Source: Treponema sp. (GTDB lineage Bacteria; Spirochaetota; Spirochaetia; Treponematales; Breznakiellaceae). From it: 11,094 nt of DNA. Below are positions 5,133 through 11,094 of the stretch, piece by piece. The DNA lies in NCBI GenBank assembly GCA_031268125.1, contig JAIRXT010000232.1:1-11094 (forward strand), in the 5' to 3' direction. A program made the position numbers and the translations under genes. Numbering within the stretch: position 1 is the stretch's first letter; each line of letters begins with the position of its first letter. Below the pieces are notes generated by a model. That model searched no databases and was not told the DNA's origin. It worked only from the letters and a program-made list of their open reading frames with translations.

Positions 5133-7064
5133 ATGGAACAAACGCTGCCCCTGATGCTGCGGAAGCGGGCGGCGGAAACCCCGGACATTGCGGCCCAATA
5201 TGTTAAGGAAACGCCGGCCAAGCGGCAGGAAGGCCAGGAGGCGCGGTTCAAACCTAAAAGTTACCGGCAGTTTTACGATGAGATTCGGTACGCGGCAGGC
5301 GGACTTTTGGAATTGGGGGTAAAACGGGGGGACCATGTGGGGATTGTGGCGGATAACCGCCAGGAGTGGATGGTCAGCGATTTGGGAGTCCTTTCCATCG
5401 GCGCCGCCGATGTGCCGCGGGGCGCCGATGCTACGGCCCAGGAATTAGTCTACATTCTGGGCAGTACGGACTGCGCGGTGGTCTTTGCGGAAAATCAAAA
5501 GCAGGTCAAAAAGATTCTGTCCATCCGGGCGGAACTGCCCGCCCTTGCCATCCTGATTAGTTATGACCCGGTGGACGGTGAAACGGAGGCGGAAGTGGAA
5601 GCGGCGGGGCTAAAGGCGCTGTACTTCCCCAGCCTTTTGGCCCTGGGACAGAAGCACGAAGCCCTAAAACCGGGGGATGTGGACGCGGAAATGGATAAGG
5701 GCGGGACCGGGGACCTTGCCACCATTATCTTTACCTCCGGGACCACGGGGGAGCCAAAGGGGGTGATGCTGAGTCATGGGAATTTCCTCTGCCAGCTTCC
5801 TGCCTTTGCGCCGGTTTTTGACCTAAAACCGGGTGATATTTGGCTTTCCGTACTGCCGGTATGGCATGTCTACGAGCGCTGTATCGAATACGTGATCTTC
5901 TTTTTTAAGACGGGGATTGCCTATTCCAAACCTATTGCCCCGGTATTGATGGCGGATTTTCAGGCGGTACGGCCCCAGTGGATGGTGAGCGTTCCCCGTG
6001 TATGGGAGGCGATCATGGACGGCATCAACCGGAATATCCGGCAGCAGGGGGGGATAAGGAAAAAGGCGTTTGATCTATGCGTATCCTACGGGTTGATATA
6101 CACCTACTTTAAGGACCTGACTTTTGGACTTTTGCCGAATTTTCACGGCCGGATCCGGGCATTGGACGCGGCAACCGGATTTTTCCCCTGGCTGCTGCTG
6201 CTACCCGGCCAGGGTATTGCCAGGCTGCTGGTATTCCGGCACATCCAGGAACGGTTTGGCGGCCGCTTTAAGGCGGGAATGTCCGGGGGCGGCAGCCTGC
6301 CGGCCAAGACGGACCATTTTTTTAACGCCGTGGGAATTAGGCTGCAGGAAGGCTACGGCCTGACAGAGACCGCCCCCCTGGTGTCGGCCCGGCGCTGGCA
6401 CGCAGCCCGGCGGGGAACTATCGGGCAGGTGCTGCTTAATACGGAAGTCAGGATTATCGGCCAAAAGGGCAATGCCCTGCCGCCGGGCCGTAACGGGGTT
6501 ATTTATGTCCGCGGCGGCCAGGTAATGAAGGGCTACTACCAGAAACCGGAGGCCACCGCGGCGATATTGACGCCGGAAGGCTGGCTTAACACCGGGGATA
6601 TCGGCATGCTTACCCACGACAACGAGTTGAGAATCACCGGCCGGGCCAAGGACACCATTGTCCTGCGAGGTGGTGAAAACGTGGAACCTGTGCCGATTGA
6701 ATCTAAAATTCGGGAAAGTGAGTACATAAGCCAGTGCGCCGTGGTGGGGCAGGATAAAAAGTACCTGGCGGCCCTTATTGTGCCGGTCCAGGCGGCGGTA
6801 ATGGCCTTTGCGGAAGAGAACGGTATTCCCATTGTGGATTACGAATTGCTGCTGCAACAGCCGGAGATCAACGAGATTATTGCCAACGAAGTGGCGGAAC
6901 TGGTGAGTCCCCGGACGGCCTTTAAGCCCTTTGAGCGGATTTTTAAATTCAAGCTGCTGTCCAAACCCTTTGAGGCCGGCCGGGAATTATCGGGAAAACA
7001 GGAACTGCTGCGGCACCGTATTCAGGCCCTTTACGCCCGGGAGATTCACGAGCTTTATAAATAG
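5133..7064 (+). CDS. Long-chain acyl-CoA synthetase (AMP-forming)
   Basis: A 643-residue member of the ANL superfamily that activates fatty acids to acyl-CoA through an acyl-adenylate, at the inner face of the membrane. ATP-binding P-loop FTSGTTGEPKG begins at about residue 200. The LPVWHVYER and SVPRVWEAI stretches are typical of the long-chain/bubblegum-type ligases. GYGLTET at about 407-413 contacts the adenylate, NTGDIG (about 486) carries the ribose-binding Asp, and GRAKDTIVLRGGENVEP is the hinge into the C-terminal domain. The tail ends in ELSGKQELLRHR, as in long-chain ligases. Between P-loop and YGLTET lies the hydrophobic, aromatic-rich insertion usual for those that use long substrates. 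Start choice is open: ATG 5133 (MEQTLPLMLRKRAAETPD) fits family N-termini best; ATG 5091 and 5097 are in frame, and none has a clear ribosome binding site. It is monocistronic and convergent with the acetyltransferase gene, 21 nt away. Confidence 0.9.
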   Translation: MEQTLPLMLRKRAAETPDIAAQYVKETPAKRQEGQEARFKPKSYRQFYDEIRYAAGGLLELGVKRGDHVGIVADNRQEWMVSDLGVLSIGAADVPRGADATAQELVYILGSTDCAVVFAENQKQVKKILSIRAELPALAILISYDPVDGETEAEVEAAGLKALYFPSLLALGQKHEALKPGDVDAEMDKGGTGDLATIIFTSGTTGEPKGVMLSHGNFLCQLPAFAPVFDLKPGDIWLSVLPVWHVYERCIEYVIFFFKTGIAYSKPIAPVLMADFQAVRPQWMVSVPRVWEAIMDGINRNIRQQGGIRKKAFDLCVSYGLIYTYFKDLTFGLLPNFHGRIRALDAATGFFPWLLLLPGQGIARLLVFRHIQERFGGRFKAGMSGGGSLPAKTDHFFNAVGIRLQEGYGLTETAPLVSARRWHAARRGTIGQVLLNTEVRIIGQKGNALPPGRNGVIYVRGGQVMKGYYQKPEATAAILTPEGWLNTGDIGMLTHDNELRITGRAKDTIVLRGGENVEPVPIESKIRESEYISQCAVVGQDKKYLAALIVPVQAAVMAFAEENGIPIVDYELLLQQPEINEIIANEVAELVSPRTAFKPFERIFKFKLLSKPFEAGRELSGKQELLRHRIQALYAREIHELYK

Positions 7065-7085
7065 TGCGGTATTTCAGCCAAGATT

Positions 7086-7955
7086 TTAGTAGTAGGTAAT
7101 GCGATAATCGGCGATGGGCTTAAACCCGATGGAACGATAAACTATTTGGGCGCTGCGGTTCCTTTTTTTTACAAAGAGGCTTACCCCCCAGCCGGCGTTG
7201 ATAAGTATCCCTGCCAGTTCCGCACAAACCCTGCGGGCTATGCCCTGGCCCCTGCAGCCGGGGTGAACAAAAACCCCGCCGATTTGGGCTCTGGTAAAAG
7301 AAACGGCGCTGGTATTTGCCTTGGCGATGATTTGTCCCTTCAGTTCCGCCACCAGGGCCGTTTCTTCTTTCAGGATATGTTTAAGGTTTACACGGCAGGC
7401 GGCGGCATTGAAGACGGCCCCCCGGGGCAGCACCTCTTCCGTTTCGTAGGCTGACTGCAGGGGGAATATATCATCCAGCTCCCATAATTCCGGTTTCCGT
7501 ATGGACAGCCCCGGAGGGCCTGCCCGCAGGGTCTCCGGCGAAGGTCCATTGTCCAGAATCATCAGGTCGTAATCAATCTCGTCAATACTCTGCCTTCCCG
7601 TATCTTCCATGACCTTTTCCAGGGCCAGTACATCTTCCCGCAGCCCCTGTACCGCGTGGATATAATTTTTTTTCAGAAAATACAACAAGGAGGGGCCGAA
7701 AGCGGCGGTATCCCGGCTGTTTGAAACGGGGAAAAGAGTTCCCTTGCTATGAAGCAGCAGGGCCGTGAGGGAATCGCCGGGATTAGAAAATCCCCAAAGC
7801 TGGCTGGAAAACCGTTCCCGGTAAAGAAAACGGGAACAGGCGGACACACAGAAAAGTTCCCGCCGGTATAGCAGGTCTTCCACATCCCCAAAACGCCGCC
7901 GGTCCAGCCGTTTCCACTGCAGGCCGGCGGCCTGCCGGCTGCGGGCCTCACTCAT
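7086..7955 (-). CDS. GNAT-family N-acetyltransferase
   Basis: A 289-residue protein. The C-terminal part from about residue 190 is a GNAT acetyl-CoA-binding domain: LVAELKGQIIAKANT strands, then GGVFVHPGCRGQGIARRV, where RGQGIA (235-240) is the pyrophosphate-binding R-x-x-G-x-A motif, and ending VYRSIGFKPIADYRITYY, the usual last strands. The first 150 or so residues match nothing I recognise; they are rich in aromatic and charged residues and may be a degenerate second GNAT fold or a substrate domain. ATG 7955 overlaps the end of the GH3 gene by eight bases (ATGAGTGA), so it is probably translated by coupling. The frame is open further back to 8048, but those codons lie inside the GH3 gene and look like its shadow. 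Substrate unknown; linkage to an amino-sugar hydrolase is suggestive only. Confidence 0.8.
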   Translation of the reverse strand: MSEARSRQAAGLQWKRLDRRRFGDVEDLLYRRELFCVSACSRFLYRERFSSQLWGFSNPGDSLTALLLHSKGTLFPVSNSRDTAAFGPSLLYFLKKNYIHAVQGLREDVLALEKVMEDTGRQSIDEIDYDLMILDNGPSPETLRAGPPGLSIRKPELWELDDIFPLQSAYETEEVLPRGAVFNAAACRVNLKHILKEETALVAELKGQIIAKANTSAVSFTRAQIGGVFVHPGCRGQGIARRVCAELAGILINAGWGVSLFVKKRNRSAQIVYRSIGFKPIADYRITYY

Positions 7956-9687
7956 AGGGCAGTTTTCCATCCGCGGCAATTCTACCGGTAAGGACGGAAA
8001 AGGCCGCGGTAAACGATTCGGGGGCATAGCTGTACACGGCAACGGCATCGCTTACCCAGGGGACGCTTTCCAGGTACACCGGATTCAGTACCGAAACAAC
8101 GATAACCCTTTTATTCAGATCCTGGATGCTCCGCAGAAACGGCAGACCCTCCGCATTTGCCAGGCAGAAGACAACCGTATCGGCATTTTGGGCAAGGCGG
8201 AAGAATTCCTGGACCTGCCGGCCGGAGGAATAGTAATAGATTTCCGCTTCCGGGTAGGCGGCTTTTCCCGCCCGGAAAAAATCTTCATAGGGCCCCGCTA
8301 TAAGCAGGCGTCCGCTTTCCGCCGCCTTGAGCGGTTCCCCCTTGATAAACGTTACGCTGCGAACCGCCAGATCCAGGAAGAAGGCAGCCCCCTCCGGGCT
8401 GGAAAGTTCGCTGTTGAGTTTTTCCATATCCGGTATGTAGGGAACCCCGTTCCACAAATAGCGGAATTTTACCTCCAGTACCCGCAGGGCAGCGTCCCGC
8501 ACCCGGTCCCGGAATTCATCATCTTCCTGCATGGCCTGGACCAATGCGGTCCACACCGGATCGAAAAGACTCGGGGTCTTTGAGAACATCACAATATCGT
8601 TGCCCGCCAGAATGGCCTGTTTGGCCGCCATAGAAATGCTCCCCGCATACATGGCGGCGCCGTTCATCATCAAATCGTCGGTAATCACCAAGCCCTGGTA
8701 ACCGATTTTTCCCCGCAGAATTTCTTTAAGGAAATAGGGCGACAGGGAAGCCGGGGTAGATGCCGCCAGGGTCTGGGGAAAGGCCAAATGCCCGCTCATT
8801 ACTGCGGGAAGCCCTTCCCGGACCAGAATCCGGTAGGGGATCAGTTCCCGTTCCCACAAAACCTCAATGGGAGCGTCGATCTGGGGCAGCACTCCGTGGG
8901 AGTCCAGGTCCGTATCCCCGTGGCCGGGGTAATGTTTTGCCGTGGGAATAATTCCCGCCTTCATTTGACCTTTCATAAAGGCGGCCCCCAAAATCCCCGC
9001 CTGGGTGGGGTCGCTCCCAAAGGCACGGGGGCCGATAAGTGAGGAAAAACGGTTGGTAAAAAGATCCACCGTGGGGGCAAAGTTCATGTTGATCCCCAGG
9101 GCCGCCAGTTCCCGGCCGATATAGTAACCCGCCAGGTAAGCGTCCTGGGGGTATCCCGAAGCGCCGATAGCCATGTTACCCGGAGTCTCGCTGGTAGCCC
9201 CCTTAACATGGCGAATCCAGCCCCCTTCCTGGTCGGTAGCCACCAGCAGGGGGAGACCGTACTTCCCCTCCAGACTGGCCTTTTGCAGATCGCCCACCGT
9301 CCTGGCAAGCCGGTGGGTATCCTCCGTGTTCCAGCCAAAAATTTTTACCCCGCCGATATGCCGGTCCCGGATCCAGTCCAGGATGAGGGGCGAAGGTTCC
9401 GCCCCAACCCAGCCCAGCATAAAGGTTTGGGCCAGGGCATCTTCATCGCTCATCCGGGCCGCCAGGGCAGCGGCCTGCTCCCGGGGGTCTTCGGGGGCCG
9501 GACCTTCCGTTTCGTCATCTGCATCCGGCCCCGGAACAATCCGCTTGTCCGGTGTTTCATGGTTAAAATTGCTGAACCCCAGGGAGGAAAGGGGCGAAAA
9601 GATCGCACTTATGCCAAGAAGAACCGGCAAAACAAGGAGCAGCCCCCGGCGTCGGCTGAAAAGCTTCCAGGGTCTAAGCACGGGCAT
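7948..9687 (-). CDS. nagZ: Membrane-anchored GH3 beta-N-acetylhexosaminidase, NagZ-like
   Basis: A 579-residue glycoside hydrolase family 3 enzyme that should remove GlcNAc from muropeptides or other amino-sugar glycans. An N-terminal basic patch (KLFSRRR) and hydrophobic segment at 15-31 indicate an uncleaved anchor or Sec signal, with no lipobox cysteine. An acidic, proline-rich linker (about 43-70) leads to the (beta/alpha)8 barrel. ATDQEGGWIRH and the KHYPGHGDTDLDSH motif follow; D262-S-H264 is the Asp-His dyad that marks NagZ-type GH3 enzymes. The nucleophile is an Asp of VITDDLMM (337/338). A second alpha/beta domain from about 420 to the end is present, as in Gram-positive NagZ but not in the short cytoplasmic proteobacterial form. 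ATG 9687 overlaps the trxB end by 14 nt. It lies between trxB and the acetyltransferase in an overlapping operon. Activity is well supported; physiological substrate and topology are inferred. Confidence 0.87.
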   Translation of the reverse strand: MPVLRPWKLFSRRRGLLLVLPVLLGISAIFSPLSSLGFSNFNHETPDKRIVPGPDADDETEGPAPEDPREQAAALAARMSDEDALAQTFMLGWVGAEPSPLILDWIRDRHIGGVKIFGWNTEDTHRLARTVGDLQKASLEGKYGLPLLVATDQEGGWIRHVKGATSETPGNMAIGASGYPQDAYLAGYYIGRELAALGINMNFAPTVDLFTNRFSSLIGPRAFGSDPTQAGILGAAFMKGQMKAGIIPTAKHYPGHGDTDLDSHGVLPQIDAPIEVLWERELIPYRILVREGLPAVMSGHLAFPQTLAASTPASLSPYFLKEILRGKIGYQGLVITDDLMMNGAAMYAGSISMAAKQAILAGNDIVMFSKTPSLFDPVWTALVQAMQEDDEFRDRVRDAALRVLEVKFRYLWNGVPYIPDMEKLNSELSSPEGAAFFLDLAVRSVTFIKGEPLKAAESGRLLIAGPYEDFFRAGKAAYPEAEIYYYSSGRQVQEFFRLAQNADTVVFCLANAEGLPFLRSIQDLNKRVIVVSVLNPVYLESVPWVSDAVAVYSYAPESFTAAFSVLTGRIAADGKLPYE

Positions 9688-10663
9688 CTCCGGGCAGGGC
9701 AGGGTCCGCCTTCCGCCCGGTGTTTCCGGCGCTAATATATTCTGCGGCGCAATGGGCGGCGATGGCCCCTTCGGCCGCGGCCACTACCACCTGGCGGAAA
9801 GGGCTGGATCGAACATCCCCGGCGGCAAAAAGCCCCGGTATGGAACTTTCCATCCGCTGATCGGTAATAATATAGCCTGCTACGTCTTTTTCAGCGCCGG
9901 GGACCAGGGATGTCTGGGGAACGGCGCCGGCAAATACAAAAAGTGCATCCGCATCTTCCGTATAGGTCCGGCCCGTACCTGCATTACATTCCAGAACCAG
10001 GGAACGAAGCGTCTGCTCCCCCCGGACTTCCCAGACAATCGTGTTGAGCCGTACCTCGATATGCGGATTGTTTCGTACCCGCTCCACAAGGGCCTCCTGG
10101 GCCCGGAACCGGTCCCGGCGGTGTACCAGTATCACCTGGGAGGAAAGGCGGGACAGGTATTGGGCCTCATCGCAGGCAGCGTCCCCGCCGCCGGCCACTA
10201 CGATTTTTTTGTTACGAAAAAACGGGCCATCACAGACGGCGCAGTAGGAAACCCCCCGGCCGGTAAATTCGGCTTCCCCCGGAATCCCCAGGGTCCGGTG
10301 GGCCGCCCCGGTAGCCAGAATCAGAGCGGCGGCTCTTTTGGTTTCGCCGTTTTCCAGAGTAACCGCAAAAAAATCCCCTTCTTTTTTCAGGGCCTCCACC
10401 TGGACATTGGTAAAGCTGGCGCCAAATTCCAGCGCCTGGCGGTGCAGGTCCCGGGCAAATTCAAACCCCGACCTGGGATGACCCGAATCCTCCCCCACAT
10501 TGCCCGGATAGTTTTCCAGCACATCAATAGTCAAAACCTGCCCGCCGGGGGCAAGCCTCTCAAAAACAAGAGTCCGCAGGTTTGCCCGGGCCCCGTATTG
10601 AGCCGCCGTCAAGCCCGCCGGCCCCGCTCCAATGATGATTAGATCCGCGTCATCAATTTGCAT
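9674..10663 (-). CDS. trxB: Thioredoxin reductase (NADPH)
   Basis: A 329-residue cytoplasmic flavoenzyme that passes electrons from NADPH through FAD to thioredoxin. The FAD-binding IIGAGPAGLTAAQY begins near residue 10, with APGGQ and LENYPG following. The redox-active pair is C141/C144 in SYCAVCDG. The NADPH domain has VAGGGDAACDEA (158-163; the usual GGGDSA serine is alanine) and HRRDRFRA, which selects the 2'-phosphate. The second FAD motif GLFAAGDVR and the AAAEGAIAA helix close the protein. A short insertion (GEDSGHPR, about 57-64) lies in the loop after LENYPG. The last residues past YISAG are extra and low in complexity. This is the first gene of the trxB-GH3-GNAT operon. No Shine-Dalgarno sequence precedes ATG 10663; TAAAAT at 10675-10670 is a possible -10 box just upstream. 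No thioredoxin gene is in the window. Confidence 0.93.
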   Translation of the reverse strand: MQIDDADLIIIGAGPAGLTAAQYGARANLRTLVFERLAPGGQVLTIDVLENYPGNVGEDSGHPRSGFEFARDLHRQALEFGASFTNVQVEALKKEGDFFAVTLENGETKRAAALILATGAAHRTLGIPGEAEFTGRGVSYCAVCDGPFFRNKKIVVAGGGDAACDEAQYLSRLSSQVILVHRRDRFRAQEALVERVRNNPHIEVRLNTIVWEVRGEQTLRSLVLECNAGTGRTYTEDADALFVFAGAVPQTSLVPGAEKDVAGYIITDQRMESSIPGLFAAGDVRSSPFRQVVVAAAEGAIAAHCAAEYISAGNTGRKADPALPGDARA

Positions 10664-10732
10664 AAAGCAATTTTAATATAAAAGAACCGGGCAAGACAGC
10701 CCACCACCGGGGCAGCAATTTTACTTTTACAA

Positions 10733-10770
10733 GAGCTTGTCCAAAACTAACCGAGTTTTGGAACAAGCTC
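10733..10770. repeat. Dispersed hairpin repeat, copy 2
   Basis: GAGCTTGT plus CCAAAACT (10733-10748), loop AACCG, then AGTTTTGG (10754-10761), one bulged A and ACAAGCTC (10763-10770): a 16-bp stem. The core of CCAAAACT, AACCG and AGTTTTGG (21 nt) is identical to copy 1 at 5017-5040. The flanking stem is intact here and degraded in copy 1. It lies in the divergent gap before trxB. Confidence 0.78.
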
Positions 10771-10807
10771 AATTTTCGATGGAAAAGACGCCCCGTTAAA
10801 GCCGGCT

Positions 10808-10911
10808 AAATTTGACCCGGAAATGGTGCAGGGTAGGGATGGCTCCCGGGAAAACATGGCGCCGCAGGCACCCTGGAATCTCCCGCCCGGCGTATGTTGC
10901 GGGTCAAATTT
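10808..10911. repeat. 104-nt structured inverted repeat
   Basis: Perfect 12-bp arms AAATTTGACCCG (10808-10819) and CGGGTCAAATTT (10900-10911) enclose 80 nt with further pairing, such as GGGA-TGGC-TCCC (10836-10847) and AACAT (10853-10857) with ATGTT (10894-10898). It could be a folded leader RNA of the corrinoid gene at 11015, a small RNA on either strand, or a MITE-like remnant. No Rho-independent T-tract follows on either side and no known RNA family was recognised. Confidence 0.55.
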
Positions 10912-10995
10912 CGACAAAACCTCCGGCGCCTTTTCGTGTTGGAATGGTTAAAATGAGAATTGCTGCCGCTTGAATAGGAAATTTATTATACTGGC

Positions 10996-11008
10996 AGGCA
11001 GGAGACCT
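10996..11008 (+). promoter_or_regulatory. Ribosome binding site with B12-box-like sequence
   Basis: AGGCAGGAGACCT matches 12 of 13 positions of the cobalamin riboswitch B12 box (AGYCAGRAGACCT, recalled consensus). It includes the Shine-Dalgarno AGGAG, 10 nt before ATG 11015. The bases after it (TTT) depart from the consensus GCC, and the central CCCGC-x-CTGT core of the riboswitch is not visible upstream. It is surely a ribosome binding site; the riboswitch reading is tentative. Confidence 0.4.
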
Positions 11009-11014
11009 TTTGTA

Positions 11015-11094
11015 ATGATGACAAGCCTTTCCGGGGACCGCATGGTCTCCAAGACCGATGAACGGATCCGCTTCCGGGGTCTTATCGATTCTTT
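11015..11094 (+). CDS. EutT-like cobalamin adenosyltransferase, 5' fragment
   Basis: Only 26 codons are in the window. The peptide MMTSLSGDRMVSKTDER and the following IRFRGLIDS resemble, from memory, the part of EutT that reads TxLxxDKMVxKSDxRLxFRxxLDS. That region begins the adenosyltransferase fold, which uses ATP and cob(I)alamin to form adenosylcobalamin. If right, this protein lacks the longer N-terminal region of enteric EutT. An AGGAG lies 10 nt upstream and the in-frame ATG-ATG pair gives the start; the frame is open further back to 10952 but without resemblance. It diverges from trxB. The call rests on a short motif and could change with the full gene. Confidence 0.55.
   Translation, partial: MMTSLSGDRMVSKTDERIRFRGLIDS

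Noticed and set aside
7956..8048. Extended N-terminus of the acetyltransferase
   Set aside because: These 31 codons lie within the conserved end of the GH3 gene and are Pro-rich shadow sequence; ATG 7955 overlaps the stop in the normal coupled manner.
9173..10642. Plus-strand 489-codon frame opposite the GH3 and trxB genes
   Set aside because: Low-complexity composition, no family motifs, and it spans the junction of two well-supported genes on the other strand.
10808..10911. 6S RNA or SRP RNA identity for the 104-nt inverted repeat
   Set aside because: It lacks the SRP loop signature and is too short and too interrupted for the long 6S hairpin with a central bubble.

Overview
The window is bacterial chromosome, mostly GC-rich and densely coded. 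Gene content and protein style (a DusB-like Dus, a short rhomboid protease, an ATPase fused to a PD-(D/E)XK domain, a membrane-anchored GH3 enzyme, an EutT-like corrinoid enzyme) suggest a spirochaete of the Treponema type, perhaps a gut commensal. This is inference from protein resemblance only; no rRNA or other decisive marker is present.

Layout. (1) Positions 1-374, minus strand: an AT-rich, end-truncated PIN-domain (VapC-like) ribonuclease gene with all four acidic active-site residues and no antitoxin gene in front of it. (2) 375-596: intergenic, with an inverted repeat and divergent promoter candidates. (3) 597-3068, plus strand: a three-gene operon of tRNA-dihydrouridine synthase, a hydroxypyruvate-isomerase-like TIM-barrel protein and a rhomboid protease. 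(4) 3087-4682, minus strand, convergent with the rhomboid: an AAA-type ATPase with a C-terminal PD-(D/E)XK nuclease-like domain. (5) 4683-5132: intergenic, with a self-contained transcription unit (promoter, two hairpins, strong Rho-independent terminator) that looks like an unannotated small RNA of about 137 nt; its terminator loop carries the anti-Shine-Dalgarno sequence CACCTCCTTT. A dispersed hairpin repeat and a promoter/operator for the next gene follow. (6) 5133-7064, plus strand: a long-chain acyl-CoA synthetase. (7) 7086-10663, minus strand: an overlapping operon of thioredoxin reductase, membrane-anchored GH3 beta-N-acetylhexosaminidase and GNAT acetyltransferase. (8) 10664-11014: a divergent intergenic region with the second copy of the hairpin repeat, a 104-nt inverted-repeat structure and a B12-box-like motif. 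(9) 11015 to the end: the first codons of an EutT-like cobalamin adenosyltransferase.

The genes are mainly housekeeping: tRNA modification, fatty-acid activation, thiol redox balance and cell-wall amino-sugar recycling. The least ordinary material lies in the gaps: the candidate small RNA, the repeated hairpin, the long inverted repeat before the corrinoid gene, and several genes whose -10 box sits only 6-8 nt before the start codon with no Shine-Dalgarno sequence, which suggests leaderless transcripts. No CRISPR array, tRNA, rRNA or insertion sequence is visible.
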